DNA of 64,000 bases, from the NCBI GenBank assembly GCA_020226215.1, contig CM035226.1, positions 94,140,895-94,204,894 of the forward strand, given 5' to 3'. The DNA comes from Sindora glabra. Lineage: Eukaryota; Streptophyta; Magnoliopsida; Fabales; Fabaceae. This document shows, piece after piece, positions 32,505 to 44,900 of the stretch (position 1 is its first letter; every line of letters starts with the position of its first letter). The translations under genes and the position numbers were made by a program. The notes under the pieces are model-generated. The model did not search any database and was not told the DNA's origin. It saw only the letters and a list, made by a program, of their open reading frames with translations.

Positions 32505-32810
32505 ATAGGACATGAATAAAAACAATGAGAGAATTTATTTTGGCAAAGGTAGAATTATAACTTAGAAAGTTAAGAGATAGGAGATCATTATCTTATTAGA
32601 TAATGTTTGACAGCATAATCAAGCATTGCCAATAGTTATTGGCATAATCTTTGAATAAAAACAATGAAAACTTTGAATAAAAATAATGAGAGAATTTGTT
32701 TTGGCAAAGGTAGAATCATAACTTAGAAAGTTAAGAGATAGGAGATCATTATCTTATTAGATAATGTTTGATAACATAATCAAGCATTGCCAACAGTTAT
32801 TAGCCTAATC
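32505..32810. repeat. ~160 bp tandem pair
   Basis: The unit with gagaatttattttggcaaagg, ttagaaagttaagagatagg and catcaagcattgcc-like sequence occurs at about 32509-32650 and again at 32669-32810, almost identical. Confidence 0.82.
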
Positions 32811-32883
32811 TTGAAAGCAAAAGAACATTTATCTTTTGACAATAAAAACCAAACAAAATGAAATATGATGGTGAAAATCAATT

Positions 32884-33445
32884 GAGATGAGCGAGTCATG
32901 TTTAATAATAATTATGGCAAGTATGGGAAGATGACATTAAGTTTGTAAAGGTTGACAAGAGAGAATACATCATGAAAAATATCAAATGAACTTTTCTTGA
33001 ACTTCTTTTCCATTAAAATTCCAAGAATGGAGGATTCCATTTCATGCAGTAGATGATCCTCTATTTGCTAGGGAAGATATACGAATGTGCATATAAGAAA
33101 TGTGAAAGGATATGAAATTTTTCCCAAAAAATCATGTATTAATCGTATAATAATAAAAAATCATGAGATGAGCGAGTCATGTTTAATAATAATTATGGCA
33201 AGTATGGGGAAGATGACATTAAGTTTGTAAAGGTTGACAAGAGAGAATACATTATGAAAAATATCAAATGAATTTCTCTTCTTGAGCTTCTTTTCCATTA
33301 AAATTCCAAGAATGGAGGATTCCATTTCGTGTAGTAGGTGATCCTCTATTTGCTAGGGAAGATATATGAATGTGCATATAAGAAATGTGAAAGGATATGA
33401 AATTTTTCCTAAAAAATCATGTATTAATAGTATAATAATAAAAAT
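32884..33445. repeat. 281 bp tandem pair
   Basis: The unit starting gagatgagcgagtcatgttt at 32884 recurs at 33165. Both copies include ggttgacaagagagaataca, ccaagaatggaggattccat and aagaaatgtgaaaggatatg. Identity is high, with a few indels. A minus/plus pair of short open frames at 33353-33608 lies at the end of copy 2 but is not conserved in copy 1. Confidence 0.85.
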
Positions 33446-36400
33446 ACTACTTTTAAAGGACAATAATCTCAACTTTGGAAAATTTGGAATCCATGCAAGT
33501 TTTTCCCAAAGCTTCCACAAAGCAATACAAAAACTCACGTATATATTGGGGTTTAGGTTCGTCCATCTTCAGTCAGTATCAAAATTCACACTTTCAATAA
33601 GAAGTTAGTTCAATCTATCATAATAACTTCATCCCCTTTGATAACAAGTGAACATCTCATAACAGTTTAGCAATATCTTTTCTAGTAAAGGGGAAAAGAG
33701 CTAAATTATTTGGGAGTGTATGATAAAAGCAAAATTCCTAATTTTGGATGCAAAAGATGACATAAGTGGATTACAATAGGTATTACTTTAGCCAATTTTT
33801 GCACATAAACTTCATTATCATAGGAAAATCATTTAAGAAATTACCACGCACCAAGATTAGTAATCATAATTGAGTAAATTTAGAGTTAAATAAATAAACT
33901 TACCAACACCTATCTTTTAATATTTCCTTTTTGGTATTATATGTGGTTGTGGAAACTTTGTACGCAAAATTTTCATTCTAGAAAATTACAATAAAATAAA
34001 ACTACAAAAAAATGCATTAAGTGCACTACATTACTTTTTGAGATATATTGTATGTCAAATCTTTGGCTATAAAATTAACTTAAAGATGTTTAGAATAATA
34101 GCTCTATGACTAAATAATACTAATAAGCACTTCAATTTTAGCCTAACTATATCACTTATGAATATGAATTCTTGTTGCAATTTTATAATGAATTTCCACA
34201 AAATAATACAAACTACTTGATTGGGAAAAACATAGAGAATCAGTATACAAACTACTTGAAAATAATCAAAAAATTGAAGAGTAAAACAATAATCAAATTG
34301 TCCCTTGAAATTAGAAACATAAAGGACAAAAAGAAAAAGTTAGATAAATAGATTAAAAGGTGCAAATAGTGGAGTTAAGATTATAGGACAAAATTTAGGA
34401 GTGAAACGATACAGACTTGGAATTGTTCCCAAGCACATTGGTGGTTTCTATAAATAGATTCTTTTTCTATAAAATTAGCAATTTAGAAAATTATACGATA
34501 ACATTAGTTTGACAACTGAGTAGTGAGAAATAAAATGAGAAACAACATAATTGAGAAATAAAATGTAGTAGTGGGAATGGTTTAGTGCTTTCCATTTATC
34601 AATTATAAATTAAATTCCTCATCACTTGCACACCATAATCTAGTAAGTCAAATGTTTTAAGATTGTACTTCGCACATTATTTTAACTAATGCAAGACAAT
34701 AAAAGATGAAACCCAAATTAGTCCATTAAGTGCACTACATTACTTCTAGAGAACTTATTTAAAATATATTATATGTGAGATCTTTGGTTATAAAACTAAC
34801 TTGAAAGTGCTTGGGATTGAAGTTATATAACCCAAAGTACTAATAAGTATCTCAATTCTAACCCAATTATGGCACTTATGAATATGAATTGCTACTGTAA
34901 TTTTATAATGAATTTCTAAAAAGAGAGGAAAAAAAAAACACACACACACACAACTAGTAATATTAATGCATTACCTAAATACATAAAACCAAGAACATGA
35001 AAGTGGCAAATCACTAAAAAGACTCTGTCATCAAAAATGATAATTTTATCAACATATGTGTGATTATCGTTCCTACATTGTAATGTGAGCAACATATCAA
35101 AACACAAGCTTGAAATTGGAATAAACTGTAAACCAAAGATGCAAAGAAAAAAACTCATCTCCAAGAAACCATGCACGCGACCCTACAAATTCCTGGAAGC
35201 AAAAGGGAATACAGGTACAAAATATAGGGAAAAATAAGTGTACTGAGTAAAAGCTAAAATTGAACTGACCTGAGAGCAAAAAGAAATTGGAAGCTACAAA
35301 ATTAAAATCAAGTGATACAAGCCATTTAAATAAGTTTTGCCAGAGCATGTCAGATACAAAATACAGGGAAAAACAAGTGTACTGAGGACCACCTTCCTAT
35401 TTCAAACGTAAAATTGATAGACTCAATAATTCCAATAACTGGAACCTGAGCCATGAATTAGATTCAATCACGAACTAAAACCTCATCACTTTTGATGAAA
35501 TGATGACAAAAGAAAAATTACAACTGACAACAAAACCCGATGAAATGAAATCCAAAGATTACCACCTGAGAAGCTCAGGGGGAAAGTCCATCTCACCATA
35601 AAAACAATTAAAATCTAGTAAAAATAGACTTAGCACTAAATAAACCTAAAAGGCCATCTCAAATCCTAAAAGGCCATCTCAGAGAAACGAAGAGGGTCTA
35701 ATGAAAGAGGCAAGGACAAAATGCAGCTGACAATATATACCCACATAATAATAGAAGCCTAAAACATGACAAGGAAATGCCTACCTAAACATATTGACAC
35801 ACACACCGATGCAAATGGATATTACCTTCATGTCAAAATGTCAATGAATGGTATTAAAATTGCATGGCTTGAGATGAATTTCATCAAACTTGGAAGTGGC
35901 AGAGGCCCATGACATCTAATGACTAGAAATGTTGACCGGGCAACAATGCCAAAAAAATCGGGCATTTGAAATGTCACTAAAAAATGTACACAATAAAAAT
36001 GCCAAATTTGCAAGTGGTTAAATTCAAGGAAAGTCCCATAAATTAAAGATCACACACCATATATCTCTTCATGAGTTTGTCCCATTCATTCTTGGATATT
36101 TAAGCATTCTAAGATATTTAAGCAAAATTTAGAATTAAACTCCGAAGCACCACTATTCCTTTTTCTAGTCCAGGTTTCTCACTGCAATGCAAAACCATAC
36201 AAAATGAAAGTAACAATAGAAAGTGATTATTTTTCACAAGATCAAGCAAATTGCACAGAGAAACCCTGTTAGAAAACACAACTAGTCGACAGTACAATTT
36301 TATACAAATGCTCCAAGATGCATAGCTGACAGAGTTGTACAATCAACAATAAAACCAAACCCTTTAATATGCAATGAAACATGGAAATTCGATTCCTAAT

Positions 36401-36550
36401 TAAAATTTTGATAAATTTTCCATTTTTTTCAATTCATATTTAATAATATCAGATACACCATAGATTTTAGACACTAATTGTAACTTGGAAATTTAATTTA
36501 AGCCAGAACCCTTTTCTTGAAGAAGTAGGGCAAGAGGAAGCCAATTACAA
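33446..36550. other. AT-rich non-coding DNA
   Basis: No recognisable gene. A short duplicated block (atacaggtacaaaatatagg near 35209; agatacaaaatacaggg near 35351, each followed by ..acaagtgtactgag) and a (CA)n run at 34940-34955 are present. Minus-strand open frames of 60-86 codons (34916-36342) do not form a coherent protein; they could be untranslated sequence of the doubtful gene at 36560-37080. Confidence 0.45.
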
Positions 36551-36559
36551 CAATATTTA

Positions 36560-37080
36560 AGGAAAATACCTGCATCCGGCACAAGGAACAGCAATACCAT
36601 ATCTAACTGTTGCATCCAGCAAGGTCTGTTGAGGCAGATGGCTTGGCATTGTTCTTGTGGATGTCGACACTTCTCTTTTTCATACTATTAAAATCCTCAT
36701 TAGTTTCACCATCAGAATCTTGTGCTGTTGACTCATCCTCCTCCAATTTGCTCTTCTTTGTAGACCTAATGCAGCATATGATTTGCTCTCTCTTGTAGAT
36801 TTTACAGTTCTATAAACTTTACCTTTTTGCCTCCGATTAGTTTTTTGATATAAAAACAATCATCTCTTTGGAAAGTAACAATGTAAATGACAATTGACAC
36901 ACACTGCTAGATAAAAGAAAGACAACCCTTGCATTTGGCTTACCTGCTCCCTTTGTTCTTGCAAGCTAGAATTCTTGGAGCTCTGATTCTGCTCCTGAGG
37001 TTGGGACGATACACAGTTTAGACTCACGGTGGCCTCAATCAGCAGTGGCTAACGAGGTACCTCTGGTGACATTAGCGCGG
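36560..37080 (-). other. doubtful small minus-strand gene (two exon-like segments)
   Basis: Segment 1 (about 37045-36946) reads LNCVSSQPQEQ, then NQSSKNSSLQEQREQ, and ends at a donor (gtaagc). Segment 2 (about 36830-36610) reads RSTKKSKLEEDEST, AQDSDGETNEDF and SMKKRSVDIHKNN, a charged, coding-like composition. A second frame over 36650-36565 reads LLDATVRYGIAVPCAGC up to a donor (gtattt). I do not recognise any of it. A stop precedes segment 1 without a clear ATG, so a start codon, frame and further exons are unresolved. It may be a decayed gene, a transcript leader or chance. Confidence 0.22.
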
Positions 37081-37194
37081 CGAAAGCAGAAGTGCGTGCG
37101 GCGGATGCTTTCTTCTTCGCTCGTTGTTCTGCTCTATTTGTTTCTTATTATTTTCAAACCCCAAAACCTCTATCTCAAACCCTTAATCCTCTGC

Positions 37195-37625
37195 AGACTC
37201 ACTTCACAATCTTATTCTTCTTCTTTGCGATGTTCTTTTCTTTTCTTCCACCATCTTTGCCGATCTCTCTCTAGAATTCTCTTCTCTTGTGTCTATATCC
37301 TCCCTTCCCCATTTTCCAGACCCACTTCACCTTCTTCTTCTTCTTCGCAATGCTCTTTTCTTTTCTTCTACCTTCTCTGTAGACTCACTTCACAATCTTC
37401 TTCTTCTTCTTTGCGATGTTCTTTTCTTTTCTTCCACCATCTTTCCTGATCTCTCTCTAGAATTCTCTTATCTTGTGTTTGTATCCTCCCTTCCCCATTT
37501 TCCAGACCCACTTCACGTTCTTCTTCTTTTTCGCAATGCTCTTTTCTTTTCTTCCACCTTCTCTCTCGACCCACTTCTTCTTCTTCGCGATGCTCTTTTC
37601 TTTTCTTCTCTCTAGAATTCTGATT
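37195..37625. repeat. TTC-rich 186 bp tandem repeat (two full copies and a partial)
   Basis: agactcacttcacaatctt starts at 37195 and 37381, a period of 186 bp. Each copy contains (TTC)n, tttgcgatgttcttttctt, gatctctctctagaattctc and tcccttccccattttccaga. A shortened third copy follows (gacccacttcttcttcttcg at about 37568). Serine/phenylalanine-rich + frames and glutamate/lysine-rich minus frames are by-products. Confidence 0.88.
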
Positions 37626-37679
37626 CTTCATTTCTTTAAACATCGTTCATATATTCCAAGGTTAAGAGAGTTTAAATAG

Positions 37680-39015
37680 AGAAAAAATGGTATTGGAGGC
37701 ATTTGACCGTTGGAACAGAAATTTACCTTCTTTTCTGATGTCGGTAGCATTGCTAGTTTCATAATAACAGTTTTCTATCTGTTTTAAAATTAAAATTTTC
37801 AAATTCAAATTCAACGAATTATCTTATCGTATCTTATAATTTGTTTCTTTTTTGATCGGATATTTTCACTTTAGATTTTTTTTAATTGGGAATTTGTAAT
37901 TTTGTAAGGAAAAATATAAGAAACCCTCTATAAGGTATAAAACTAGTTTATTCATCCCAAAAAGAACTATAAAATTAGTTTTGCATCCGTACAAATAAAA
38001 TTATTACATAATCTTTTATATTTATGGTTAAGTTTAAATTTAATTTACTATGTGAATATATTACATTATGAGTGAATGAGAATAAAATGCACAATACAAA
38101 AATAATAATATTTAAGAATTTTTAATAATTATTTAAGAATTTTAATAATTTTTATTGATGTGATAATATATAAATGAGTGATAATGTAAAATTAGTTTAT
38201 ACTTATAGTAGATGAAATTTAATTTTTTATTATTTTATATTAAATTTAATATAGTAATACTATTATTTAATTCATTTTAATTAAAAGTGTTAAAAAATTT
38301 TGAATACTAACTTCATAAATATTGTGCGACTGCTAATTAAATAAATTTTGAATTATTTGATATGTGTTATTATAAAACAAAAAATATTGAATTTAAAATT
38401 TATACTCAATATAGTATAAAAAAGCAATTACACTAATTATAAATAATTTAAATTTATATATCCAATACAATGACAAGTAAAATTTAATTTTGAAAGTCAA
38501 TATTCTATGCTTGACAAAAAATTTTAAGGCTTAAACATATATTTAATTTCCTAATATGCAATTTGCTTTGGTCCCGTTAAATTAAAATACTTAATTTTGA
38601 TCACAATTTTGGTCTTTTGTTTTTAATCCGTCTAGACATTAATGAAATGGGGATGACACTAGCATTAGGATCGTAATTTATGTTTATGTGTCTATTTTGC
38701 ATTCTTTCGAATATTAGTTATAATTTGAATAAGTTCAATTCAAATTCACTTAGAATAATAATTCTATTTGGTTGAATTAACCTATTTATTAAATGTGTTA
38801 AAAAAGTTTATCCATTTAATTTATTTAATAATTTTAATTAATAAAATTTATATTCTAAAAATATTTATTAATTATGACAAGACATATCAATCCATCTAAA
38901 ATAATATTTTTTAAAATTTTAACATAAATTTTTAAATATATTGGCATATCAATCTATATATCATTCTAATCTAATTTATTTATTAGTTGTGTTAAACGGA
39001 TCAATCCATCTATAA
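37680..39015. other. AT-rich non-coding DNA
   Basis: No gene or structured repeat recognised. A single terminus-like sequence (ggcttaaacatatatttaat near 38529, with ttggtcccgtta) resembles one end of the element at 46276-46792, but no matching opposite end is visible. Confidence 0.5.
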
Positions 39016-39020
39016 TTTAA

Positions 39021-39592
39021 AGAATTATTTGGTTCACACAAGAAATAACTTTTCGTAGGAAATTGAACTTCCTAGGAAATAACTTTTAATATGAATTTTC
39101 TAGGAAGTACTTAAAGTTGTTTGATTAATACATAGGAAGTAACACTTGCTAAGAAATAACTTCTTATATCGTGTTTGGTTTAACTTGGAATATCATAAGA
39201 AATATTAATAAAATAATTATTATATCCGTAATATTATTATAGTATAAAGTAATAAATTTTAATTATCATTAATTAAATTTTATGAGGATAATTTTGTCAT
39301 TATATCTATAAATAACATGAGAAATAGGCTTATCTAGAGAGGAAATGAATAAATAACTTTTCATATTTTATGAGAAGTAGAACTTCCAAGAAAGTTCTAT
39401 TAAGTTTTATTTCACGCAATTTGTGAGATAATGACCAACTAAGTGACTTCCTATATTTTGTAAGAAGTAAAACTTTTCAGAAAGTTATTTTTCCCTTAAT
39501 TTGTAAGATAATGGTCAACCAAACAACTCACTAGTTTTTTATTTTTTGAAAAATAGAATTTCTTATATTATTGAGGCGAATCAAACAACCTC
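39021..39592. mobile_element. MITE candidate with 17 bp imperfect terminal inverted repeats
   Basis: The left end agaattatttggttcac and the reverse complement of the right end, gaggttgtttgattcgc, match at 11 of 17 positions, and every mismatch is a transition. The interior is AT-rich, non-coding and partly self-complementary (aagaaataacttt... versus aagttatttttc...). Flanking 8-mers (taatttaa, taaatttg) agree only partly, so the target duplication has decayed or the ends are slightly off. 'TTGTTTGGTT'-type ends are common in non-autonomous plant DNA transposons. Confidence 0.5.
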
Positions 39593-39599
39593 TAAATTT

Positions 39600-41400
39600 G
39601 TATAAACTCAACCTAAACTTGCATAAAAAATTCATATTTATGTTGAATTATCTTGTATGTTAAAAATTGTCACCCTAATCAGCATGCACTAATTGACTAA
39701 ATACTTTGCCATTTCTAACCTAATTGTATCCTTTCATCCATTGGCAAAGCTTTCTTTTGTATAATGTCACCATTTCTTCTATTGAGCTAGCAACCTCTAC
39801 TGCAACACTCCTCTACACTTGAAATTAAAAGTCAATTCCATATTTTTAGCTTTAATGAAACTCAAAAGCAATTTTAATTCAAAATTTAAATTCTTCCAAG
39901 CTATCTTCACTCTTGAATCAAAAGTGAAGTTATATTGCCTTATCCAAACAAAAAGTAATAATTACATTTAAGTTTTTAAATTTAGTATCTTTAAAATTAA
40001 AATACACTTAATATTCATCAAACAACTAAATTAATTTAAATAATACTTTAAATATTACTATTCATTTAGAATTTAATTAAATAAAATTATTACATTATTT
40101 ATTTAAATTAACAATTAAATTTAGTTAACAGTAAGCTAAATATTTGTTACGTAATTTGAATAAATAATATATTTTAATCTTTAAATAAGAATAAATTATT
40201 TATTTATTTTTATGCTAAATATTAAAATAATTTAATAATTTGAAATAATAGAAAATAAATATTTCTAGCAATAAGTTAAAATATAAGAGTAAAATTTGTA
40301 AAAGTAAAATTTTGGAGGAAAAAAATATATTCGTGACTTAGCAAAATTAGCCCAATTTGAAAATGGGTGTGAAATAGGCTTATTTGCTTGTTATTGCTTA
40401 AGGTTTTTCATTTTATTTCCCTAAAGACACCAATGATGAAACATGAAACTCTGGCTATTGTTGGTGTCTCCATAGTTTAGTGTTAAGTGGATGACGAAAG
40501 AACTCGATATTTTGAAGTCCTAACACAATTTTGACGAAATGAAGAAGCAACAAATCCAAATCATTACAATTGAGTTAAAATTCAATGAAATGAATGAGAT
40601 ATGAAATGAATAAGCAACCATAAGAATAACCAATGTTACAAAATAATTTAATTGAAATATGACATTCAAAGCCAATATAAACCTAAGATTTAGATACAAC
40701 TAAAAATCAGAGTTGCATCTTGACCCACAACTCTAGCTTAGTTTTGATGAAATGAAGAAGCAACAAATCCAAATCACTACAATGGAGTTAAAATTCAGAA
40801 ATGAAATGAAGAAACAACCATCAGAATAACTAATTACAAAATATAAATCTAAGATCTTGACACAATTGAAACTCGAGTTGCATTTTAACCCATAATTCTT
40901 GAGTCGATATTCGTTTCAAAAGAAAAATGCATTTTCACCCATAATTTCAATTCATTTTTTGTTTGGAATATACTGAATACATGAAATTCAATTTAAAAGT
41001 AAATTTTAATAATATCATAACAAATACAAAGATAATAAATTTTTAATATGATATATATTCTAGATCAAATAAAATGAATTTTGATTTTCATCAATTTCAT
41101 AGTGACACAAAAATGAAAATTATAATTGAAAATTTTCTTTTTATTTAAAATTGAAAACCATTTAAAAAAATCATTCGAATAAAAAGAAATTTTGTTTTCA
41201 ATTATGGCAAACAAAAGAGAAAAAAAAAGGAAAAACCCAAATTGAAATGGAAGGAGATCAACTTCGTAAGTCGTTATATTCAACAAAGTGACAAGTTAAT
41301 CTAAACATTTCAAAAAAGAAATTTCTACAAGTCAAAAAATTATAGTTGTAATTCGCTTACCAAGTATTTTGTGTAATTAAATATGTGCATATATACGTCT
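39600..41400. other. AT-rich non-coding DNA with a ~200 bp duplication
   Basis: The segment gatgaaatgaagaagcaaca-like occurs at about 40538 and 40748, each followed by aatccaaatcattacaa and gagttaaaattca, a diverged tandem pair with a ~210 bp period. No gene seen. The left end of the neighbouring gene's transcript may reach into 41400-41905. Confidence 0.5.
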
Positions 41401-41905
41401 TAAGTGCCTCTACTGGTACGATGCATTATTGTTTTCAACCACTCCATTTACCAACAATTTGGAAGAGATAAACAACTTAGAAGTACCATTGTGCTTCTTC
41501 CACTGTTCCACAAAAAATAGTTGCAAGATTAATAGTTTCCTGGGACATGTGGCAATCAAAGTAATCAAAATAGTCCATGAGATCCAAAATGTGTGATATG
41601 CACAAACAACAAATTCAAGACAACAGCAATTATGTATGCAACCTTGGCGAATAACAGTGTTCACCAACATTTTTCATTTTTTAAAATGAATCACAGCGTC
41701 CCTAAATTGATTTCTTACAGATGAAGATCAAAACGAGTTGCGGTAAAGATACAAAATCAGCTGGGATATCTACAAAGGAATGGAACTATGCACCAAATGA
41801 ACTACATCAAAAATACAAGGTTACAAGTTGACAACAATGAATATCTAGATAAAGCTGGCTCCAAATGGAAATTTTGCTGCTTTCCTTTGTATTGTGCGCC
41901 TCACC
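41400..41905 (-). other. probable 3' untranslated region of the PATROL1-like gene
   Basis: Sequence immediately downstream of the TAG at 41908-41906 on the minus strand. It is less AT-biased than the DNA further left, consistent with transcribed sequence, but the polyadenylation site cannot be fixed. Confidence 0.35.
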
Positions 41906-44900
41906 CTAAGCAGAGGACTTGGGTAACTTGTATTGTTTCTTGAGAAATTGTGAGGCTTCTGAATCACTTCGATGACACAATATTCTTAGTAGAGTCTTGG
42001 AATCAGCTCCAAGTCTGCTTTTCCCGCCTTGCATTTCCAGGCCACTAGCAGATTTTAAGTCCTCAATCAACTCTCGAGTCTGCAAAATATAAAAAAAAAT
42101 TTATCCATTGAAAAGGAAAAAAGATCTACTACAAATTATAATCACAACACTCAAGTCATATAGCCAATCTTTTGGAAGCCAACTCAATAAAAGTCCTATC
42201 AGTCCGATGTCTATATATTTCCTTGTTTATGCAGACAAACAAGCAGCCAGAATTAACCTCATAGCCATGCAACTTTATCACATGCCGAACACGTGCTACT
42301 TGATTTTCAACAACACCTCGAGGAAGCCCATCTCCTCCAGATATAAAAAACTCCTACAAGATGCAACCACATAGAACTCAATATAAGTATAAATGAAAAA
42401 GAATCTTATTCCATTCTAAAACTAGGAAGTCATTGCTGCTTCCATCAAAGAAGTTTTATTTAGTTATGAAATCTTCTCAGGCTTCCGCTAGCAAACCTCA
42501 TGCCTTAGTAAAGTCATTTTTTGCCACAGAAGAAAGCTCTCTCAGATTCTTAACCACCAAGGAAACAGGAAATGGTTTATTAATGGCAATTCATCTTCTA
42601 AATATTTCCATTTTTTGTATTCTTTTCTTCCAAGTTTATTTGTACCTTTCCCTTCCCTTTTGCAATAAATTTCTTTTTCTATGGAAGGGGGGAAAAATTC
42701 TGTATGCCACTATGCCTTTGGTAAATGGCCACAGTAAGATACCTTCAGGACCTCCAGGTCTTCTTCTAACAACTTTGCATCATGAGGGGAGAAAACTCTT
42801 GATGGACCTCCATCTAAGATTACACGGAGTAAGCCATCCTGAAAAGGGGGAAAATGTTAAAATCACAAATACTAGTAACAGATTGTCAATTGTAGAACTA
42901 AGGTACAAACCAAGGATGCTTGAAGGAGACTTGTCACAATCCGATCCCTGAGAGGCTCGACAACAACATCACAGAGTTGAACAAGAGCCTACAAAATGGG
43001 AAGTAAAAACCACAATGTTACTCAAGTCTATACTTTGACACGGTGAGAAGTGAGAGCCATAGACATTACACATACTTACAAGTACAGTTTCTATTAGTTT
43101 TCAATCACATTCTTATTAAGAATCCCCAGCTTTTTAATAGTCTATCACATCTAATCTAGAGAGAGATTCAGATCAATTAAACAAAAGTTAATTTCTGCTT
43201 TCTCTGGGTTTTTTGATGAAGGAAAAAAAATCTCTGGGTGGTATGTACTAACCAAAAAATAAAAAATTGAATCTCAATGTCACCAGACAAGAGGCAAGGA
43301 GACTAACTGTCTATGATATTTCATGCAATGTGTGGCTTTTCTTATGGCATTATATAATCTCATAAATAGAGCTGTCAAAACGGATTAGATCTAATAAGTT
43401 AGGTCTGCAATTAGTACAATTTTCTCTGACTTAGGGATTAAAAAACGATAACAATGACCTTGACTTGATAAAGAAGTACAACTGATTAGATCAATCTGGT
43501 AAAAGACTGAAATTAACGAGTGTTAATCCTTCGGATTACTGAGTTAGCCCATTAGCTTATTAATATTAATAAATAATAAATGATTAATTTACTAATGTGT
43601 GTATGTATATATTAAATAATTTTTAATATTAAAATTAATTATTTTATATATTTAATATTGTCAAAATATGTTACACAAATTTATCAAAATAAATAATTAT
43701 ATTAAAATTTAAAGATTAATAAAAATTATATCATAAAGAACTATTATAATAAAAATCTAAAAATTAACAAAAAAAATAATTACATAAAATAATTACTATT
43801 ACTAAATAAATATATTAAATAGAGTAATAGATTACTACTATTCCTTCAAAATAGTGATATATTTATATATATTGTAAATTTAGTTAACAACTTAACAAAA
43901 TATTTCTACCTATTTTAATTAATAGTGAAATTCTTTGGACTAAGTCCTATGGTTCTCACTCCTCTAACTGTAATGTTTTCCACATTAAAAATTATTTTGC
44001 CTTAATTTATTTTCTAACTATTTTAGTTATATCAAATAATAATAATAAATATAATTATATTTGTAATAATAATAACAATCACAATAATAATAGTAATAAT
44101 AATAATTAATTTTAATTAACTAATGTTATGAAATTAATAATAAATAAACAAGTGATGTTATAATAACAATAAAATATAAAAGGTTGTAAAATCCGTCTGG
44201 GACCACCTAGTAAAAGTCAATCTGAGATTAAGACCAATACTATAATAACTCAACCTAATAAAAAAGTAATACAACTTAGGACTAACTCAATGTATAATTT
44301 TTGCCTATTAGATTAACTTAATAAGGTTGGATTATCCCATTTCGACAAATCTACTCATGTAATAATAACAGCATTGTCAAATTTAAGGCTACCTAACAAG
44401 TACTACACAAATAAGAACTTAAGAAGACACCGTCTCATGAGACATGTTACCTCATCAAGGGGTTCAATTAGTGCTTCCATCCTAGAGTCTGAGACACTCA
44501 ATTTATATAAGTTGTCTATGAATGGCTCCCTCAGATCCAAGAAGACAATTTTGGTTCCTGCAAGGAAGAAATGATCAAAACAATGCAGCAGTCCAACAAA
44601 AGTTTGATTTTCACCAAAAGAGATGCGGTTGCAACGCTTACCAGTATACTCACAAATGTGGTCCATAGCAGCATTTATAAGTTTTCTACTTCCATCAAAG
44701 GTATCCTTTTTTTTAGAACTAGCGGGGTTCTGCAAGGATTTCTCTAATAGACAAAACAATTACATAAGGTCCATCAGCAAGAAAATAATTTCAATATTCA
44801 GGTCATATAAAAGAGAAACTACGGACAATAATCTAGTTTTTCACTTATAGGGGAAGCAAAACACAAAAAGTGCAACCAAATGTCACAGTGAACAGAAAAT

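Noticed and set aside
37045..37679. Serine/phenylalanine-rich and glutamate/lysine-rich frames near 37.0-37.7 kb
   Set aside because: Encoded by the TTC-rich 186 bp tandem repeat on opposite strands; no non-repetitive domain.
42433..42951. Plus-strand 172-codon open frame
   Set aside because: It runs antisense across two exons and the intron of the PATROL1-like gene, which is supported by splice sites and protein similarity on the minus strand.
44374..44850. Plus-strand open frames of 66-75 codons
   Set aside because: Antisense to exons 44743-44642 and 44557-44451 of the PATROL1-like gene.
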